Below the pieces are notes generated by a model, which was given only the letters and a program-made list of their open reading frames with translations, did no database searches and was not told the DNA's origin. Of a DNA stretch of 64,000 nucleotides, positions 32,373 to 43,236 are shown one piece after another. The stretch is taken from assembly GCF_950295315.1 (NCBI RefSeq), contig NC_080171.1, forward strand, positions 118,367,747-118,431,746, read 5' to 3'. The position numbers and the translations under genes are program-made. How positions within the stretch are numbered: the stretch's first letter is position 1; each line of letters begins with the position of its first letter. This DNA comes from Erinaceus europaeus. Taxonomy: Eukaryota > Chordata > Mammalia > Eulipotyphla > Erinaceidae.

Positions 32373-32534
32373 AAAATAAAACCAGAGTCGATAAAAACAG
32401 TTGTTTTTTGCAAAAAACATACACATATTCTAAAATAGAAGAAAATTTGAAAATCTCAAGTTGCCATTCTGTTTTTTTTTTAATTTTACATTAAAGTATT
32501 CTGTATGTTCTGTTTGATAAGAAGCTCTTTTATT

Positions 32535-32665
32535 TTAAGATAGAGGCAGAGAGAGAGAAAGACACACACACACACAGAGAACCAACAACTCTTAATGTCG
32601 TGGGGGCCAAGTTCAAACCCAGGCTGCATATATGCCAAAATGGCACACTATTTTGCTGGCCCAAC
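32535..32665 (-). mobile_element. Old SINE remnant with CA run
   Basis: AGATAGAGGCAGAGAGAGAG, ACACACACACACA, GTTCAAACCCAGGCTGC, GCTGGCCC end. Family uncertain. 32670-32995 has no clear feature. Confidence 0.4.
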
Positions 32666-33004
32666 AAGAAGCATTTAATGAGTGAAAATTTATGAGATTG
32701 GTACATGCATGAGCACAAGTCTGGTGTACGTGAGTGTGCTCATAGTGTGATCTCTGGACCAGCAGCAGAGGCTGCCAGACATGCAGTGTCCGCTAGTTCC
32801 CCTGCCCAGTGTACTGAAGCAGAAAGTCCAGGAGTGGGATCCGGAAATTAGTGCTTTGGGAAGCTGTGATCTTTGACCAGGGGTTTCCTTTGCAAGATCT
32901 TTTCAGGTTCACGCCCAGTGTTCTCTGACAACCTTCTGAAACACACCATGTGCACTTAACCCTTTCGCCGCCGCCCGACCCCCACTTCATGTGTTTTTTT
33001 AAAT

Positions 33005-33198
33005 TATTTTTAATTATCTTTATTTATTTATTGTATAGAGATGGTTAGAAATTGAGAGGAGGAGGGGAGACAGAGAGGGAGAGAGACAGAGACAACTGCA
33101 GACCTGCTTCACCGCTTGTGTTTCAGGGGCTGGAACCCGGGTCCTTGTGCACTGTAACATGTGCACTCAACCATCTGCGCCACCCCACCTGGCCCCTT
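33005..33198 (-). mobile_element. Family B SINE, internally deleted
   Basis: TTTATTGTATAGAGATGGTT to CATCTGCGCCACCCCACCTGG; the AAGCTTTCCCCCTGC block is missing. Confidence 0.77.
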
Positions 33199-33299
33199 CA
33201 TGAGTTTTTTTTTAATCAAAATTATTTTTGCTCCTTATTGTAGCTAGACTATGAGCTCTTAGAACATTTGTTTCCTTTATTTTTATATATTTTTTATAT

Positions 33300-33582
33300 T
33301 TACTTCTTTATTTTCCCTTTTGTTGCCCTTGTTTTTTTATTGTTGTTGTAGTTATTATTGTTGTTGTTCATGTCGTCGTTGTTGGATAGGACAGAGAGAA
33401 ATGGAGAGAGGAAGGGAAGACAGAGAGGGGGAGAGAAAGACAGACACCTGTAGACCTGCTTCACCGCCTGTGAAGCAGCGACTCCCTTGCTGGTGGGGAG
33501 CCAGGGGATAGAACCGGGATCTTAGGCCGGTCCTTGTGCTTCGTGCCACATGCACTTAACCCACTGTGCTACCAGCCGACTC
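33300..33582 (-). mobile_element. Family A SINE
   Basis: TTTTCCCTTTTGTTGCCCT to CCACTGTGCTACCAGCCGAC; has a 3-base insertion (GAAGCAGCGACTCC). Confidence 0.86.
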
Positions 33583-33599
33583 CCTGTTTCCTTTATTTT

Positions 33600-33778
33600 T
33601 AATTATATTTTTATTTTCTTTTAATGAGGGAGTGAAAGTAAGAGAGAGAGATACAGAAAGAAAGACCAGAGGAAAACTGCTCAGCTCTGGTTTATGGTGG
33701 GACAGGGGATTGAACCTGGAACTTCATAGCCTCAGGCATGAAAATCTTTTGCATAAACACTATGCAGTCTCCCCAGCC
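33600..33778 (-). mobile_element. Family D SINE, long form with GA-rich tail
   Basis: TTTTAATGAGGGAGTGAAAG then AAACTGCTCAGCTCTGGTTT and ACTATGCAGTCTCCCCAGCC. Confidence 0.7.
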
Positions 33779-33834
33779 GGAACACTTGTTTCCTACTGAA
33801 GCATATGAAAGGCACACAGTAAATAGTTTCTGGA

Positions 33835-33968
33835 AGGGGGTGGGGGTAGATAGCCCAATGGTTATGCAAACACTCTCATGCCTGAGGCTCTGTCAAGTCC
33901 CAGGTTCAATCCGCTTGCACCAGCATAAACCAGAACTCAACAGTGCTCCAGTAAAAAAAAAAAAAAAA
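33835..33968 (+). mobile_element. Family D SINE
   Basis: GGGGGTAGATAGCCCAATGG to CAACAGTGCTCCAGTAAAA plus poly-A. 33970-34557 after it is unassigned; a 38-codon open frame from ATG at 34212 has no recognised match. Confidence 0.75.
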
Positions 33969-34557
33969 ATCTTTGAAGGAGTGGAGAATCCTTATGTAGT
34001 AGACCTGGTTCTTAGACAGTTGCCGCTGAAGCCAGGGTATTCTGAGAATAAACTGAGACAAAACTTTACTACTTGTCCATCAGCATCTCCAGCTAGTGCT
34101 GGCAGTATAAACATTGCCCTGCAAACGTGAGTGGGTGGCCGGGTGAGCTTGTTAGACCTTGATTCCTGAGTCCGGAGTCCTGCAGAGGCCCTTGAGTGAT
34201 CACTTACAGAGTTATGGAGACCAGCCAGGAGGTATCCATGCAGAAGGAAGTCCACAAGGAAGACTTAAGGTACCGGCTGACTGATGCCCGTCAAAGAGGC
34301 CTGGAGTCAGAAACCCTCGGCATGGTTTGATGGTGGGAGAATGAGCTTTCACCTTCATGGAATAGAGTCCTTGACGCCTCTTGCCAGCACTCCTCTGTAA
34401 ACACAGCCCTCAACATGCTTTTTCCTCCACTCTCTCCCTCACTATAAAGGTCAACATCTGAATACAGAACAGTAATGACCATGCTTGATTTGAATATCCA
34501 ATGAGGTCTGTTACTCACTCCCTCAGCCATCTGGCTGTGTTCCCAGGGTCGATATTA

Positions 34558-34636
34558 GTGTCTTCCATGTGTCTAAAACTAGAAGGAAATGCTAGAAGAA
34601 GAAGTGTCTTCCATGTGTCTAAAACTAGAGGGAAAT
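34558..34636 (+). repeat. 33-bp direct repeat flanking a 13-base LINE 3'-end stub
   Basis: 34558-34590 and 34604-34636 are the same 33 bases with one mismatch (GTGTCTTCCATGTGTCTAAA start). Between them is GCTAGAAGAAGAA, identical to the extreme 3' end (stop codon plus tail) of the LINE at 18.7/34.7/35.1 kb, in the sense orientation. This looks like a minimal, almost fully 5'-truncated insertion with a long TSD. Confidence 0.6.
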
Positions 34637-34659
34637 ATGTACAGTGAAGTAATACACTG

Positions 34660-34760
34660 CTTCTTCTAGCGTTTGCCCTTCTTCCGTAGCCAGTCAACAG
34701 CGTCAGGTTGAGCCTGATGTAAAGTTTCGAGACCTCCTTTGAATCTGGAGAGGTGGCAGT
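34660..34760 (-). mobile_element. Non-L1 LINE 3' fragment, copy 2 (5'-truncated)
   Basis: About 100 bases matching the last part of copy 1 in antisense, starting in the knuckle region (DCHLSRFKGGLETL). It is essentially identical to copy 1 except that the codon that is TGA there is TTA (Leu) here. The 3' end is again TAG plus AAGAAG. It lies beside a small flanked duplication at 34558-34636. Confidence 0.75.
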
Positions 34761-35027
34761 ACCACAGATGTGGTCAGGCTTGTCAGCATTGCAGTCTGCC
34801 ATTTATCCTCTAGGTATGAACTGAATTGGCCTTGGAGGCTACACCAGGCCTGCTGTTCACCTTGGGGGCCTCCTTTTGTTGGCTCTGATGGAGACCTGAA
34901 CAATCCTGGTTCAACTAAAACACAACTTAAGTTGAGTGTCAGCCCTGGGTCTTGTTTCACTAGCTAGTGCTTTGCCATTGGGAACATTAAGGTCTTTAAA
35001 AACAAAATAGAATAAGCCCTCCTAGGG

Positions 35028-35575
35028 GCCCGGCGGTGACGCAGTGGTTTAACTGCACGTGGCAGTTCTTCTTCTAGCGTTTGCCCTTCTTCCGTAGCCA
35101 GTCAACAGCGTCAGGTTGAGCCTGATGTCAAGTTTCAAGACCTCCTTTGAATCTGGAGAGGTGGCAGTCGTTGACTATGTGGGTCATAGTCTGTCTGGAG
35201 CCGCAGGGGCAGTTCGGGTCGTCTCTGGCTCCCCAGCGGTGGAACATAGCGGCGCACCGGCCATGGCCTGTTCGATAGCAATTGAGGAGGGCCCAGTCAT
35301 AACGTGCTAGGTCAAAGCCGGGTTGACGCTTGCAGGGGTCTGTGATGAGGTGATTCACGTGGCAGTTAAACCAAGGCACTCAAGGACCTACTTAAGGATC
35401 CAACTGGAGCCCCCGGCTCCCCACCTGCAGGGAGGGGGTAGCTTCACAAGCGGTGAAGCAGGTCTGCAGGTGTCTACCTTCCCCCCTCTCTGTCTTCCCC
35501 TCCTCTCTCCATTTCTCTCTGTCCTATCCAACAACAATGATAAACAACAAGGGCAACAAAAGGGGGAAAAAAGAT
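35028..35575 (+). mobile_element. Family A SINE interrupted by a LINE
   Basis: The head (CCGGCGGTGACGCAGTGG) stops at 35067 and resumes at 35356 after the LINE copy. The body and CAACAAGGGCAACAAAAGGG tail are intact to 35575. Confidence 0.85.
35068..35355 (-). mobile_element. Non-L1 LINE 3' fragment, copy 3, inserted in a SINE
   Basis: 288 bases in antisense, flanked by a perfect 12-bp TSD (CACGTGGCAGTT at 35056-35067 and 35356-35367) that splits the head of a family A SINE. The minus strand reads FDLARYDWALLNCYRTGHGR, CPCGSRQTMTHIVNDC, then GGLET and TGA, the same stop as copy 1. The 3' end is TAG then AAGAAG and no poly-A, which argues against L1 machinery. Confidence 0.82.
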
Positions 35576-35704
35576 AAGCCTTCCACTAACCCCTACTGGT
35601 GCACTAAGAAAATACTTTATCTCCAAAGTCAAATCACCTTAATTTATGTACTTTCCACATCATTTAAAAAAAAAAAAAATTAGGATTCATTGCTTTGAGT
35701 TTTT

Positions 35705-35983
35705 AAAATTTTTTAAATAATTTTTATTTATTTACTTATTCCCTTTTGTTGCCCTTGTTGTAATTATTGATGTCATCATCGTTGGATAGGACAGAGAGAA
35801 ATAGAGAGAGGAAAGGAAGACAGAGAGGGAGAGAGAAAGACAGACACCTGCAGACCTGCTTCACTGTCTGTAAAGCGACTCCCCTGCAGGTGGGGAGCCG
35901 GGGGCTCAAACCGGGATCCTTACTCTGATCCTTGAGCTTTGCGCCACATGCACTTAACCAGCTGTGCTACCGCCCAACTCCCT
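35705..35983 (-). mobile_element. Family A SINE
   Basis: TTATTCCCTTTTGTTGCCC to CAGCTGTGCTACCGCCCAAC; tail spacer short. Confidence 0.88.
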
Positions 35984-35997
35984 AAAATTGTTTTATT

Positions 35998-36372
35998 AGG
36001 GGGCTGAGTGGTGGTGCATCTAGTTGAGTATATCTGTTTCCATGTACAAGAACCTGAGTTCAAGCCCCCAGTCCCCAGTCAAGCAGTGGCAGTGGTTCTG
36101 CAAGTTCTCCCTTCCTATTTCCCCTCTTCTCTCTAAATTTCTATCCTATCAAAGAAAATAGAGTGAAAAAAATAAATCAAAAAAATTTATTAGTGATTTT
36201 TAAAATTATTATTATTATTTTAAAAGATTTTATTTATTTATTAGTGAGAAAGATAAGAGGAGAGAAAGAAAGAGCCAGACATCACTCTGGTACATGTGCT
36301 GCCAGGGATTGAACTCAGGACCTCATGCTTGAGAGTCTGATGCTTTATCCACTGCACCACCTCCCAGACCAC
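35998..36372 (+). mobile_element. Family B SINE (+) then family C SINE (-)
   Basis: Family B at 35998-36170 (GGGGCTGAGTGGTGGTGCAT, with the CTGCAGGGGGAAAGC block lost). Family C antisense at 36215-36372 (TATTAGTGAGAAAGATAAGA to CACCTCCCAGACCA). 36375-36635 is unassigned. Confidence 0.78.
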
Positions 36373-36635
36373 GATTTAAAAAATTATAAGGTAACTCTTA
36401 GTCGTTCTCTCGAGATCACAGGTATGAGTTGACTATTATTTCTATGACTATCTACATTTATATATATTTGCTCATTTTTTCCTGTGGTCCTGCCTTCTCT
36501 TCCTAAGTCACACCTACTACTTCTGAATGTCCTTTTTTTTTTTTCCTCCTGGAAATCACTTTTCTCTTTTTTCTTTCTGTGAAATTTATTACTCTAGACA
36601 TCCTACATGATTGGAATAGATATTATTTGTCTTTT

Positions 36636-37062
36636 GGGGGCCAGGCGATGGCACACCTGGTTAAGTGCACATATCACAGTGCACAAAGACACAGGTTCAA
36701 GTCCCTGTTCCCTACCTGCAAGAGGGAAGCTTCATGAGGGGCAAAGCAGGGCTTCAAGTGTCTCTCCGTCTTTCTCCCTTTTTATCTCCCCATCCCTTCT
36801 CAATTTCTGTCTCTATTCAGTAATAAATTATTATTATTATTTTTATCTTTAATTATATTTATTTATTTATTGGATAGAGACAGCCAGAAATTGAGAGGGA
36901 AGGGGAAGACAGAGAGAGACACAGAGATACCTGCAGTTCTGCTTCACCACTCGTGAAGCTTTCCTCCTGCAGATGGGGACCGGGGGCTCGAACCTGGGTC
37001 CTTACACACTGTAACATGTGTGTTCAACCAGGCACGCCACCACCCGGCTCCCAGTAATAAAT
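36636..37062 (+). mobile_element. Family B SINE (+) with an antisense family B inserted in its tail
   Basis: The + copy ends CTATTCAGTAATAAATTA near 36830. The antisense copy (about 36850-37050) ends GGCTCCCAGTAATAAATTA, so AGTAATAAATTA is its TSD. Head-to-head copies could pair in RNA. Confidence 0.82.
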
Positions 37063-37501
37063 TAATTAAATTTAAAAAAAATAAATACTATTTGTCCTTT
37101 CATGATTCACTTCTTCACTTCCTACAAAGTCTTTAAGGTTCATTTACAGGGTTGCTGTCACAGGGGTGCAGGATGACATCTCCCCGAGATAGGTGTTGGC
37201 ACACACCCTCCACCAGCTGTCACTTCCTCCACAGCAGGACACTAGCCTCCTGTGATCCCTCACCCCACTCCTATGGTCCTTTCTTTCCTGGATCAGCTGA
37301 AAAGAAGTCACAGCTCATTAAGGTTTCGACATACATGTGGTTTGTAGCTCACATCTGTGAGTGAAGCTACCTGGCGGTCATCTTCCTTCTCCTGACTGAT
37401 TTCACTGAAAGGTTCCATTAGTGTAGCAAAGAGCTATCATTGCTCCTCACAGCTGAGTTCTGTTTCATTGTGAAGATATACCACAATGGGATTCATTTCT
37501 T

Positions 37502-37697
37502 TTTTTTTATTAACTTTATTTATTTATTGGATAGAGACAGCCAGAAATTGAGAGGAAGAGAGAGACAGAGAGACACCTGCAGTACTGCTTCACCACTGGC
37601 AAAGCTTCCCCCCTGCAGGTGGGGACCAGGGGCTCGAACCCGGGTCCTTGTGCTCTGTATTATGTGTGCTCAACCAGGTACGCCACTATCCGGCCCT
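37502..37697 (-). mobile_element. Family B SINE with perfect 17-bp TSD
   Basis: TSD AATGGGATTCATTTCTT at 37485-37501 and 37698-37714; otherwise full length. 37065-37480 before it is unassigned. Confidence 0.9.
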
Positions 37698-37724
37698 AAT
37701 GGGATTCATTTCTTACAATTTTTT

Positions 37725-37950
37725 TTTATTGATTTTCCCTTTTGTTGCCCTTGTTTTTTTATTGTTGTTGTAGTTATCATTGTTGCTGTTATTGATGTCA
37801 TCGTTGTTGGACAGGACAGAGAGAAATGGAGAGAGATGGGGAAGACAGAGAGGGGGAGAGAAAGACAGACACCTGCAGACCTGCTTCACCGCCTGTGAAG
37901 TGACTCCCCTGCAGGTGGGGAGCCGGGGGCTCGAACCGGGTCCTTAAGTT
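37725..37950 (-). mobile_element. Family A SINE, tRNA end truncated
   Basis: TTTTCCCTTTTGTTGCCCTT to GGGCTCGAACCGGGTCCTTA, where the head stops. Confidence 0.83.
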
Positions 37951-38003
37951 ATTTCTTCCAGTTCTGTAGTGTCTTTTAACATGTTTTCATCTTTCCAGGA
38001 ACT

Positions 38004-38180
38004 AGTAGGGGCAGGCAGTGATGTACCTGGTAGTACACAAGCACCCCAGCTCCAGCTCCCCGGTCTCCACCTTTGGGGAAGGGGCCTCATGAGTGGTGAA
38101 GGAGGGTGTGTGTTTCTTTTTCTCTTTTCCTGTCTCCCACTCTCTTATCAATTTCTTTCTGTCCCATCAAATAACAATTA
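38004..38180 (+). mobile_element. Old family B SINE
   Basis: AGGGGCAGGCAGTGATGTAC head, CTCATGAGTGGTGAAGGAGG body. 38185-38685 is unassigned. Confidence 0.6.
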
Positions 38181-38689
38181 ACAACAATAACTAGTATCCT
38201 TTATCAACCTGCGTTGATTTGAGAAATCTGGCAGAAAACCTAAAATTGTCGTAAGACATGGCATGCGTGCACATATGCAGATGTGTTTACTACGGTTATT
38301 TATACTCCTTATGTGCATTTGAGCAGTATGCTGAATACAATATAATAACCAAATGCCAAAATCACCACATCTTAAAAACAGGATTCAACTGCTGCTGGGA
38401 GAGTTCCAGATTCATTCAAAGTGGAGCAGAAGCTGACTCTCGCCATCATGGAGTAAGTTTATGGGGTATAACATAAACCGCACACACAGCACAAGCCCTT
38501 TTGTGGGATTCTTCATGGCGGCCCCACTCTCCGAAGGACCACTGGGTCAGCCTACTCTGCCACTGGAGGAAACTGGTTCTGAAGTGAGGGCAGCCTAGAA
38601 TGTTCCCAGATATGACCAACAACTGTGAGCTCAGTCTCACATGGGATGTGGCAGGATCCGATGCTAAATATTAATAGATACGGCCCCCC

Positions 38690-39268
38690 GCTTAGGTCAT
38701 TGTGGTAAACGGTTCACTGCGTTTATAGAACTTTATCAAGTTTGCGAGCAACTCTGTCCTAACCCTGCTTCCTAGTCCTTTCTCTCCACTCTGACGCCAT
38801 CCTCCCAGACAATATTTGTAATCCACCTTCATGTTAGCTATCAAACTCAAGCAAAGACGACTAAGACATAGGCTCCTGGGAGCATTCCTAAGACAGACTT
38901 CCTAGCCTCCTTCCCCCCTGAAGGTCCCTACTTTCATCTGCTCTATTCCTACTTTATGGTTCCTGTTTATTAAACATTTTTGTCCTGCTTTCCATCTTAT
39001 TGCCTTTCAGCCACCAAGTTCCAGATGCTACTATGATTCCATCCTGACCTCTCTGAGCAGACGACCTCACTGATGCTTCCAGGAACCTCCCTGCTCCAGG
39101 GCTGGAATGAAACCATGTGGATGATTTTGGGAGGACTGCTGCAGTCTCCAGTGAAGGGTATGGGTGGGAGCACAGAACTCTGGGGTGAGAACTGTACGGA
39201 ATGACATCCCTACTATTTGACAGATTGGACTCGCTATAAAATCACTCATCATAAACTGAAATAAAATC
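38690..39268 (+). mobile_element. Older relative of the L1 3'-UTR family
   Basis: Diverged but collinear with 3011-3706: CAGCCACCAAGTTCCAGATG, TGACCTCTCTGAGCAGACGA, and a terminal GGGTGAGAACTGTACGGAAT. Ends ACTGAAATAAAATCAAA. Confidence 0.5.
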
Positions 39269-39364
39269 AAATACTATCAAAAACCTGCCATGTTATCAAA
39301 TCTTTAATTAGGCTTGAGGAATGCTACCGATCAGGGTTTTGGGCACCCTGTGTCCCCCCCCCCC

Positions 39365-39605
39365 ATTTTTGTTGCCCTTGTTGTTGTTATTATTGTTGTT
39401 GCTGTTGGATAGGAAAGAGAGAAATCGAGAGAGGAGGAGAAGACAGAGGGGGAGAAAAAAAAAGGGGAGACCTGCAGACCTGCTTCATTGCTTCTGAAGT
39501 GACCCTTATTTAGGTGGGGAGCTGGGGCCTAGAACCAGGATCCTTATGCCAGTCCTTGTGCTTCAAGTCATGTGCATTTAACCCACTGCATTACTGCCCA
39601 GCCCC
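39365..39605 (-). mobile_element. Family A SINE
   Basis: TTTTTGTTGCCCTTGTTGTT to CCACTGCATTACTGCCCAGC, after a C run. Confidence 0.8.
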
Positions 39606-39639
39606 CAGCACCTTGTGTTCTTAAAAACACAACATAATT

Positions 39640-39848
39640 AGGGGCTGGGTGGTGGTGCACCTGGTTGAGTGCACATGTTACAGTGCGCAAGGACCCAGGT
39701 TCTAGTCCCCGTTCCCCACCTGCGGGAGGAAAGCTTCACGAGTGGTGAAGCAGGGCTGCAGGTGTCTCTCTTCCTCTCTATCCTCCCCTTCCCTCTTGAT
39801 GTCTGGCTGTCTCTATCCAATAAATAAATAAAGATAATGAAAAAAATT
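39640..39848 (+). mobile_element. Family B SINE
   Basis: GGGGCTGGGTGGTGGTGCAC head, CTATCCAATAAATAAATAAA end. 39850-40210 is unassigned. Confidence 0.83.
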
Positions 39849-40214
39849 ACATAATTAAAATTCATAGGTGGGAAAAGTTCGTGGTATCTTTTTGCAACTA
39901 CCACAACAAACATTTCTGAGCAGTTTTTTTTTTTTTTTTAATGTTTTGCTTGTAGGTTCCCAAATCTATAAGGAAATGTATTCTTTACATATTCTTGTGA
40001 AGTTTACAAAGAGGAACTAATATATTTGAGATACTCGGTTTTCTCTAATAATCCCTTCCCCCCCTACTGCTATATCTCTTAAGTCATCCGGGTTACATAT
40101 AGTTCACTACGAATTTCATACATTTTTTTCTTTCCCTGTAAAAACTGAGATGGCAAAATTTACATGATTATTTTCATTTTCCTGACATGCAGAGAATTTG
40201 CAATAAGGACTCTT

Positions 40215-40785
40215 AACAAAATATTTCTTTTACTGTTTATTAATGAGAGAGAGAAAGGGAGAGGGAAAATCAGAGTACCACTCTGGCACTGATGATGCTG
40301 GGGACTGAACTGGAAGCCTCATACTTGAGAGCTCAGCCCTCTACCCGTTGTACCTACCACCTTCTAAACACTATATATACATATATATTTAATTTCTTTT
40401 TTTTTAATTTTTTTCTTTTTTTAAAGATTTTATTTATTTATTAGTGAGAAAGATAGGAGGAGAGAAAGAAAGAACCAGACATCACTCTGGTACATGTGCT
40501 GCCGGGGCTTGAACTCAGGACCTCATGCTTGAGAGTCAAGCCCTTTATCCACTGCGCCACCTCCCGGACCACTTAATTTCTTTTATTATCTTTACTTATT
40601 GGATAGAGACAGCCAGAAATCAAGAGGGAAGGGGAGGATAGAGAAGAAGAGAGACAGAGAGACGCCTGCAGCCCTACTTCACCACTCGCAAAGCTTTTCC
40701 CCTGCAGGTGGGGACTGGGGATTTGAACCTGGGTCATCACGCATTGTAACATGTGCGCTCAACCAGGTACACCACCACCCGGCCG
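40215..40785 (-). mobile_element. Row of three antisense SINEs
   Basis: An old family C/D remnant (40215-40365), a good family C (40425-40573, TTAGTGAGAAAGATAGGAGG to GCGCCACCTCCCGGACCA) and a family B (40574-40785, ACCAGGTACACCACCACCCG head). Confidence 0.75.
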
Positions 40786-40804
40786 CCCCCCAAAATATTG
40801 ACTC

Positions 40805-41247
40805 TGGGGCTGGAGAGGTAGCATAATGGTCCAGCAAAAAGTCTTTCATTCCTGGGGGCCGGGCTGTAAGTAGCGCAGCGCATTAAGTGCACATGGCGCA
40901 AAGCACAAGGACCAGCAAAAGGATCCCAGTTCAGCCCCCAGCTCCCCACCTGCAGGGGAGTCGCTTCACAGGCGGTGAAGCAGGTCTGCAGGTGTCTGTC
41001 TTTCTCTCCCCCTCTCTGTCTTCCCCTTCTCTCCCCATTTCTCTCTGTCATATATGACAACAATAGACAAGAAGGGCAACAAAAAAAAAGAAAAGAAAAG
41101 AAAAAATAGCCTCCAGGAGCAGTGAATTCCTAGTGCAGGCACTGAGCCCCAGTGATAACCCTGGAGGCAAAAAAAAAAAGTCATTCTTGAGGTATCAAAG
41201 ATACCAAGTTCAATCTTCAACACCATAAAGACTAAACATAAAAACAA
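40805..41247 (+). mobile_element. Family D SINE split by a long-variant family A SINE
   Basis: GGGGCTGGAGAGGTAGCATA runs to about 40853; family A (head GGGGCCGGGCTGTAAGTAGC, end AACCCTGGAGGC) fills 40855-41180; family D resumes at about 41181 (AGTTCAATCTTCAACACC). Confidence 0.78.
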
Positions 41248-41324
41248 AAACAAAAAAGACAGCATCAGATGCAGTTCTTACAGATTGCTTTAGTGACAAA
41301 ATTGTTGGTACGATTCTATAAAGA

Positions 41325-41530
41325 TAGGGGAGGGACACACGTGGTTGAGCGCACATGTTACAAAGTGTAAGGACCTGGGTTCGAGCCGCCAGTCCCCACT
41401 AGCAGGGGGAAAGCGTTACGAGTGGTGAAGCTGGTCTGCAGGTGTCTCTCTGTCTCTCTCCCTCTCTCCCTCCCTTTACCCTATCAATTTCTGGCTATGT
41501 CTATCTAATAAACAAAGATTTAAAAAAAAG
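41325..41530 (+). mobile_element. Family B SINE
   Basis: Head partly lost (GGGACACACGTGGTTGAGCG), B box GGTTCGAGCC, end CTATCTAATAAACAAAG. Confidence 0.8.
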
Positions 41531-41569
41531 AAAAGAACTGCATTTAAAAAAAAAAAAAGATAAGGTGCG

Positions 41570-41850
41570 GTTAGATAGCATAATGGGTATGCAAGTAGAC
41601 TCTCATGCTTGAGGCTCCAAAGTTCTTAAAGATTCATTCATTCATTTATTATGAGAGAGAGAGGAGGAGGAAGTAAGGAGAGGCGGAGATGAAAGCACTG
41701 CTCAGCTCTGGCATAAGAAGGAGTGGGAACGGGAACCAGCGTGCTGGGGCCCCAGGCTTACATGCTGCTCCCTGCTGGGCTGTGCAAGTTCCCGGGCCCA
41801 GGTCTCAACTCTGGCACCCGTGGGGAGGTGCTGCATCATTACATTCCTAA
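41570..41850. mobile_element. Family D head (+) joined to an old antisense family D
   Basis: 41570-41625 (GGTTAGATAGCATAATGGGT to TTGAGGCTCC) stops abruptly; then TTATTATGAGAGAGAGAGGA and ACTGCTCAGCTCTGGCATAA mark an antisense, diverged copy. Confidence 0.55.
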
Positions 41851-41891
41851 CATGAATTATTTTATATCAAACGATGATAGAAGGATAAATG

Positions 41892-42165
41892 AAGGGAGTC
41901 GGGCTGTAGCGCAGCGGGTTAAGCCACATGGCGAAGCGCAAGGTCCCGCGTGAGACCCCCGGCTCTCCACCTGCAGGGGAATCGCTTCACAGGCGGTGAA
42001 GCAGGTCTGCAGGTGTCTGCCTTTCTCTCCCCCTCTCTGTCTTCCCCTCCTCTCTCCATGTCTCTCTGTCCTAGCCAACAACAATGACATCAGTAACAAC
42101 AATAATAACTACAACAACAATAAAAAGGGCAACAAAAGGGAAAATAAGTAAATATTTAAATATAT
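41892..42165 (+). mobile_element. Family A SINE
   Basis: GGGAGTCGGGCTGTAGCGCA head; deletion in GGTCCCGCGTGAGACCCC removes the B box core. Confidence 0.86.
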
Positions 42166-42297
42166 ATATAAGAAAAAGAAAGATAAATGAAACGGGACTA
42201 TGGGAATCCCAGACCCTCCATTAAGTTTGGGGAACTGTTGACTCTATTCCTGAAGAGCAATAGCAGAAGACAGCAGGAAGCAAGAGAAGGCCAAGAT

Positions 42298-42437
42298 TTT
42301 TGGGATTATTAATGAGAAAGATTAGGACGAGAGAGAACCAGACATCACTCTGGTACATGTGCTGCCGGGGATTGAACTCAGGACCTCATGCTTGAGGGTC
42401 TAGTGCCTTAGCCACTGCGCCACCTCCCAGACCACCG
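42298..42437 (-). mobile_element. Family C SINE
   Basis: TTATTAATGAGAAAGATTAG to GCGCCACCTCCCAGACCACC. 42440-42885 is unassigned. Confidence 0.82.
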
Positions 42438-43236
42438 GGTAATGCATCTTACTGACCCCAAAACAGGTCCTCATGAAATAACTTGCCTAGGAATGTTGAT
42501 GGAGGTGTTTCTCATACTAACCCAAACTGGATACAACCCACTCACCTAGAATATTCAGAAAAGGCAAGTGCATGAAAAGACATTAAATACATTAGTGGCT
42601 GTCTGACACTAGCGGTGTGTGGGAGTGGTAATGGGGGTGATTGCTAGTTAGGACAGTCTCCTCAGTTGATGGGGATGTTCTCAGATGAGAGAGGATGATG
42701 GTGCTTTACCTCTGAATAGTCCTAAGAAGCCACTGAAGTGTCTACATGGGAGGGTTTTATTAAAGTTGCTTCAAATTTTTCACATAGGCCAGAAGACAGT
42801 TCACCCAGTACTCTGAACACTGACACCAGGGGGCAGGCAGCCGTGCACCTGGTTACACACATCAAGCAGGAACATCGTACCCTCCCCACACCCCATGTCA
42901 CGATGCACAAAAAACAACTCAAAATGGATCAAAGATTTAGATGTTAGACTGGAAGCCATAAAATACATAAAGGAAAACACTGCAGGACCTGACACGATGT
43001 TTTCACTTGAGATGTCTTTAGAAATCTCAGCCCAACTGCAAGAAACACAAAAGCAAAAATAAACAAATGAGATCACATCAACCTGAAAAATTTCCATACA
43101 ACAAACGGAGCCATTATCAAAACACAAAGACACCCTACTGAACAGGAGAAGAAAGATGCAACCAAAAAATATAGAGAACTCACAAAACACAGCGACAACA
43201 AAAAACAAGTAGCCCTATTTAAAAAGTGGGGAGGGG

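Noticed and set aside
34212..34328. Short open frame starting METSQEVSMQKEVHKEDL, polar and helix-like
   Set aside because: Only 38 codons, no match that I recognise and no transcript evidence; left as a possible relic of a retrocopy.
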